From Actinomycetes bacterium (GTDB lineage Bacteria > Actinomycetota > Actinomycetes > Mycobacteriales > Micromonosporaceae), in contig JAEZGP010000739.1 of the NCBI GenBank assembly GCA_023437285.1, forward strand, positions 1 to 7,171: DNA of 7,171 nt, in the 5' to 3' direction. The translations under genes and the position numbers were made by a program. Positions 5,870 to 7,171 of the stretch are shown piece by piece. Below the pieces are notes generated by a model. That model made no database searches. It saw nothing but the letters and a program-made list of their open reading frames with translations, and had not been told where the DNA came from. How positions within the stretch are numbered: position 1 is the stretch's first letter; every line of letters starts with the position of its first letter.

Positions 5870-6961
5870 ATGACTGCTTCGACGATCTCCGCCGCCGCCC
5901 TCGCCCTGCTCACCGCGATCACTCCGGTGTCCGTCGGGGTACCCGCGCGCGCCGAGCCCGCCGGCCCCGTCACCCGGTGCACGCTCAAGGACGAGCGGCT
6001 GCGGGAGATCTCGGGTTTCGCCGAGACCAAGACCGGGTTCGTCGCGATCAACGACAGCAACTTCGACCCGTCGCTGATCAGGATCTTCTTCCTGGATAAA
6101 ACGTGCAAGATGGTCCGCTCGGTGAGCTACCCGACCCCTGCGCGCGACCCGGAGGACCTCGCGATCGACCAGAACGGCCGGGTCTGGGTCGCGGACATCG
6201 GGGACAACGCCAACGCGGAGACGCGCCGGCGCACGATCGCGTTGTGGCGGCTCGACGCGAACGGCGGCAAGCCCACCATCTTCCGGCTGCGCTACCCGGA
6301 CGGCCCGCACGACGCCGAGGCGTTCGTGGTCACCGCCGACGGCCAGCCGGTGATCATCACAAAGGAGATCGGCGGGCCGGCCGGCGTGTACGTGCCGTCG
6401 GCCGAACTGGTGCCCGACGACGAGGACGGGGTGCTGCTCACCCGGGTCGGCCAGTTCGCCCCGCAGAACACGGGCACCAGCAACCCGTACGGCAGCACGG
6501 GCGCCAACGCCGTGACCGGCGCCGCGTTCGCGTCCGACGCCCGGCACCTGGTGATCCGCACGTACTCCGACGCGTACGAGTTCCTGGCGCCCAACGGCGA
6601 CGTGGTCAAGGCGATCACGACGGGTAAGCCGACCATCACCCCGCTACCCGATGAGCCGCAGGGCGAGGCGATCGCGTACGCGCGCGACAGGCGCCACTTC
6701 CTGACCGTGTCCGACACGGACGGGGAGACGCCGGTGCTGGCCTACCCGTTCAAGGAACGGCCGAAGGCCACCGGCGGTGTCGCTGCCGGGGATACCAAGA
6801 CCGACGAATCGAACGGGTTGCCGTGGTTGTGGGTGACGATCGCCGGGGTCACCGGGGTCCTCGGGCTCGCCGCGGTGGCCGCGGGCCTGCTGGGCGTGCG
6901 TCGAGCCCGCCGCGCGGCCGAACTCGTCCCGCGCAGCCCGGCGGTGCACATCCGGCGCTGA
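5870..6961 (+). CDS. Secreted, C-terminally membrane-anchored beta-propeller-like protein
   Basis: I do not recognise a named family for this 363-residue protein. It has a signal peptide (about 1-28, ending VPARA), an extracytoplasmic domain, one TM helix (about 319-343) and a basic RRARR tail, so it should be a type I membrane protein facing outward. The domain shows repeated strand-rich blocks with acidic motifs at similar places: SGFAETKTGFVAINDSN, DPEDLAID (93-100) with ADIGDNAN (108-115), DAEAF (148-152), and PQGEAIA (263-269) with SDTDGE. This resembles phytase-like or WD-type propellers, and the acidic residues might bind calcium. GTG 5867 immediately precedes ATG 5870. No Shine-Dalgarno is visible, so a leaderless mRNA is possible. 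It lies downstream of the cellulase terminator and is probably transcribed separately. A role in handling extracellular phosphate or polysaccharide is only a guess. Confidence 0.85.
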   Translation: MTASTISAAALALLTAITPVSVGVPARAEPAGPVTRCTLKDERLREISGFAETKTGFVAINDSNFDPSLIRIFFLDKTCKMVRSVSYPTPARDPEDLAIDQNGRVWVADIGDNANAETRRRTIALWRLDANGGKPTIFRLRYPDGPHDAEAFVVTADGQPVIITKEIGGPAGVYVPSAELVPDDEDGVLLTRVGQFAPQNTGTSNPYGSTGANAVTGAAFASDARHLVIRTYSDAYEFLAPNGDVVKAITTGKPTITPLPDEPQGEAIAYARDRRHFLTVSDTDGETPVLAYPFKERPKATGGVAAGDTKTDESNGLPWLWVTIAGVTGVLGLAAVAAGLLGVRRARRAAELVPRSPAVHIRR

Positions 6962-7031
6962 CGGACATCACCGACACGCGGCGATAACGTTGCGCTACAT
7001 CGCGGTAACCCATCGGTACCCGCTGGGCCGC

Positions 7032-7037
7032 TAGGCT
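7032..7037 (+). promoter_or_regulatory. Candidate -10 box of a leaderless promoter
   Basis: TAGGCT fits the actinobacterial -10 pattern TANNNT and ends exactly 7 nt before ATG 7045. Transcription would therefore begin at or next to the start codon. No Shine-Dalgarno lies upstream, which agrees with a leaderless transcript. A -35 box is not evident. Confidence 0.55.
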
Positions 7038-7044
7038 CACCGCG

Positions 7045-7171
7045 ATGACGGGCGGACGGCACCAGCGACGGGGCTCCGGCGGCCGGGCGACCCGGGTGGC
7101 CACCGCGCTCCTCGTCGCCGCCCTGGCGCTCGGCGCGGGTGCCGTGACGCTCGGCGGCGGCTGGCCTGGGG
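7045..7171 (+). CDS. N-terminus of a secreted or membrane protein (3' truncated)
   Basis: Forty-two residues are visible before the window ends. A basic stretch (RHQRRGSGGRATR) is followed by a hydrophobic segment, VATALLVAALALGAGAVTLG, which is a signal peptide or N-terminal TM anchor. Nothing after it is visible, so no function can be given. ATG 7045 is preceded by a leaderless-type -10 box. It begins 83 bp after the propeller gene and appears to have its own promoter. Confidence 0.7.
   Translation, partial: MTGGRHQRRGSGGRATRVATALLVAALALGAGAVTLGGGWPG

Noticed and set aside
3712..6108. A 798-residue minus-strand open frame antisense to the cellulase
   Set aside because: Despite its length it is dominated by Arg, Gly and Val repeats, includes the reverse of the linker repeat, and spans a terminator hairpin. 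The plus-strand cellulase is certain.

Overview
The window is 7.2 kb of very GC-rich DNA whose codons mostly end in G or C. The gene content fits a filamentous, cellulose-degrading actinomycete: a secreted CBM2-GH6 cellulase, an orphan STAS anti-sigma antagonist, a DHA2 drug exporter and at least one likely leaderless promoter. Micromonosporaceae (Actinoplanes and relatives) is my best guess. It rests on overall style, not on a marker gene.

Layout. (1) Positions 1-80 hold the last codons of an unidentified plus-strand gene. (2) Positions 81-379 are a convergent intergenic region. It contains a perfect 16-bp inverted repeat (a likely shared terminator, 153-202) and most of a ten-copy 15-bp tandem repeat (295-444) that runs across the stop codon of the next gene. 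(3) Positions 380-2910, minus strand, hold a two-gene unit: a cytoplasmic endonuclease/exonuclease/phosphatase-fold hydrolase (transcribed first), then 41 bp downstream a 14-TM DHA2 major facilitator. (4) Positions 3052-3375, plus strand, hold a small STAS protein that keeps its phosphorylatable serine, divergent from the hydrolase. (5) Positions 3376-3807 are a 432-bp gap with no convincing gene. It is rich in inverted repeats, including a nested structured block at 3396-3490 and palindromes at 3602-3612 and 3649-3662. (6) Positions 3808-5733 hold a secreted exo-type GH6 cellobiohydrolase with an N-terminal CBM2 and a PTSSVVTSRP repeat linker, followed by a strong terminator hairpin at 5780-5815. 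(7) Positions 5870-6961 hold a signal-peptide-bearing, C-terminally membrane-anchored protein that looks like a beta-propeller. (8) From 7045 a new secreted or membrane protein begins behind a probable leaderless promoter and runs off the window.

How the genes relate. Three transcription blocks can be argued: the hydrolase-exporter pair on the minus strand, the cellulase as a monocistron with its own leader and terminator, and separate units for the propeller protein and the last gene. Only the cellulase has a secure substrate (crystalline cellulose, attacked outside the cell). I found no complete novel multi-gene system. The most unusual signals are the stop codon lying inside a still-continuing in-frame repeat of the exporter gene and the structured leader-like block between the STAS and cellulase genes.
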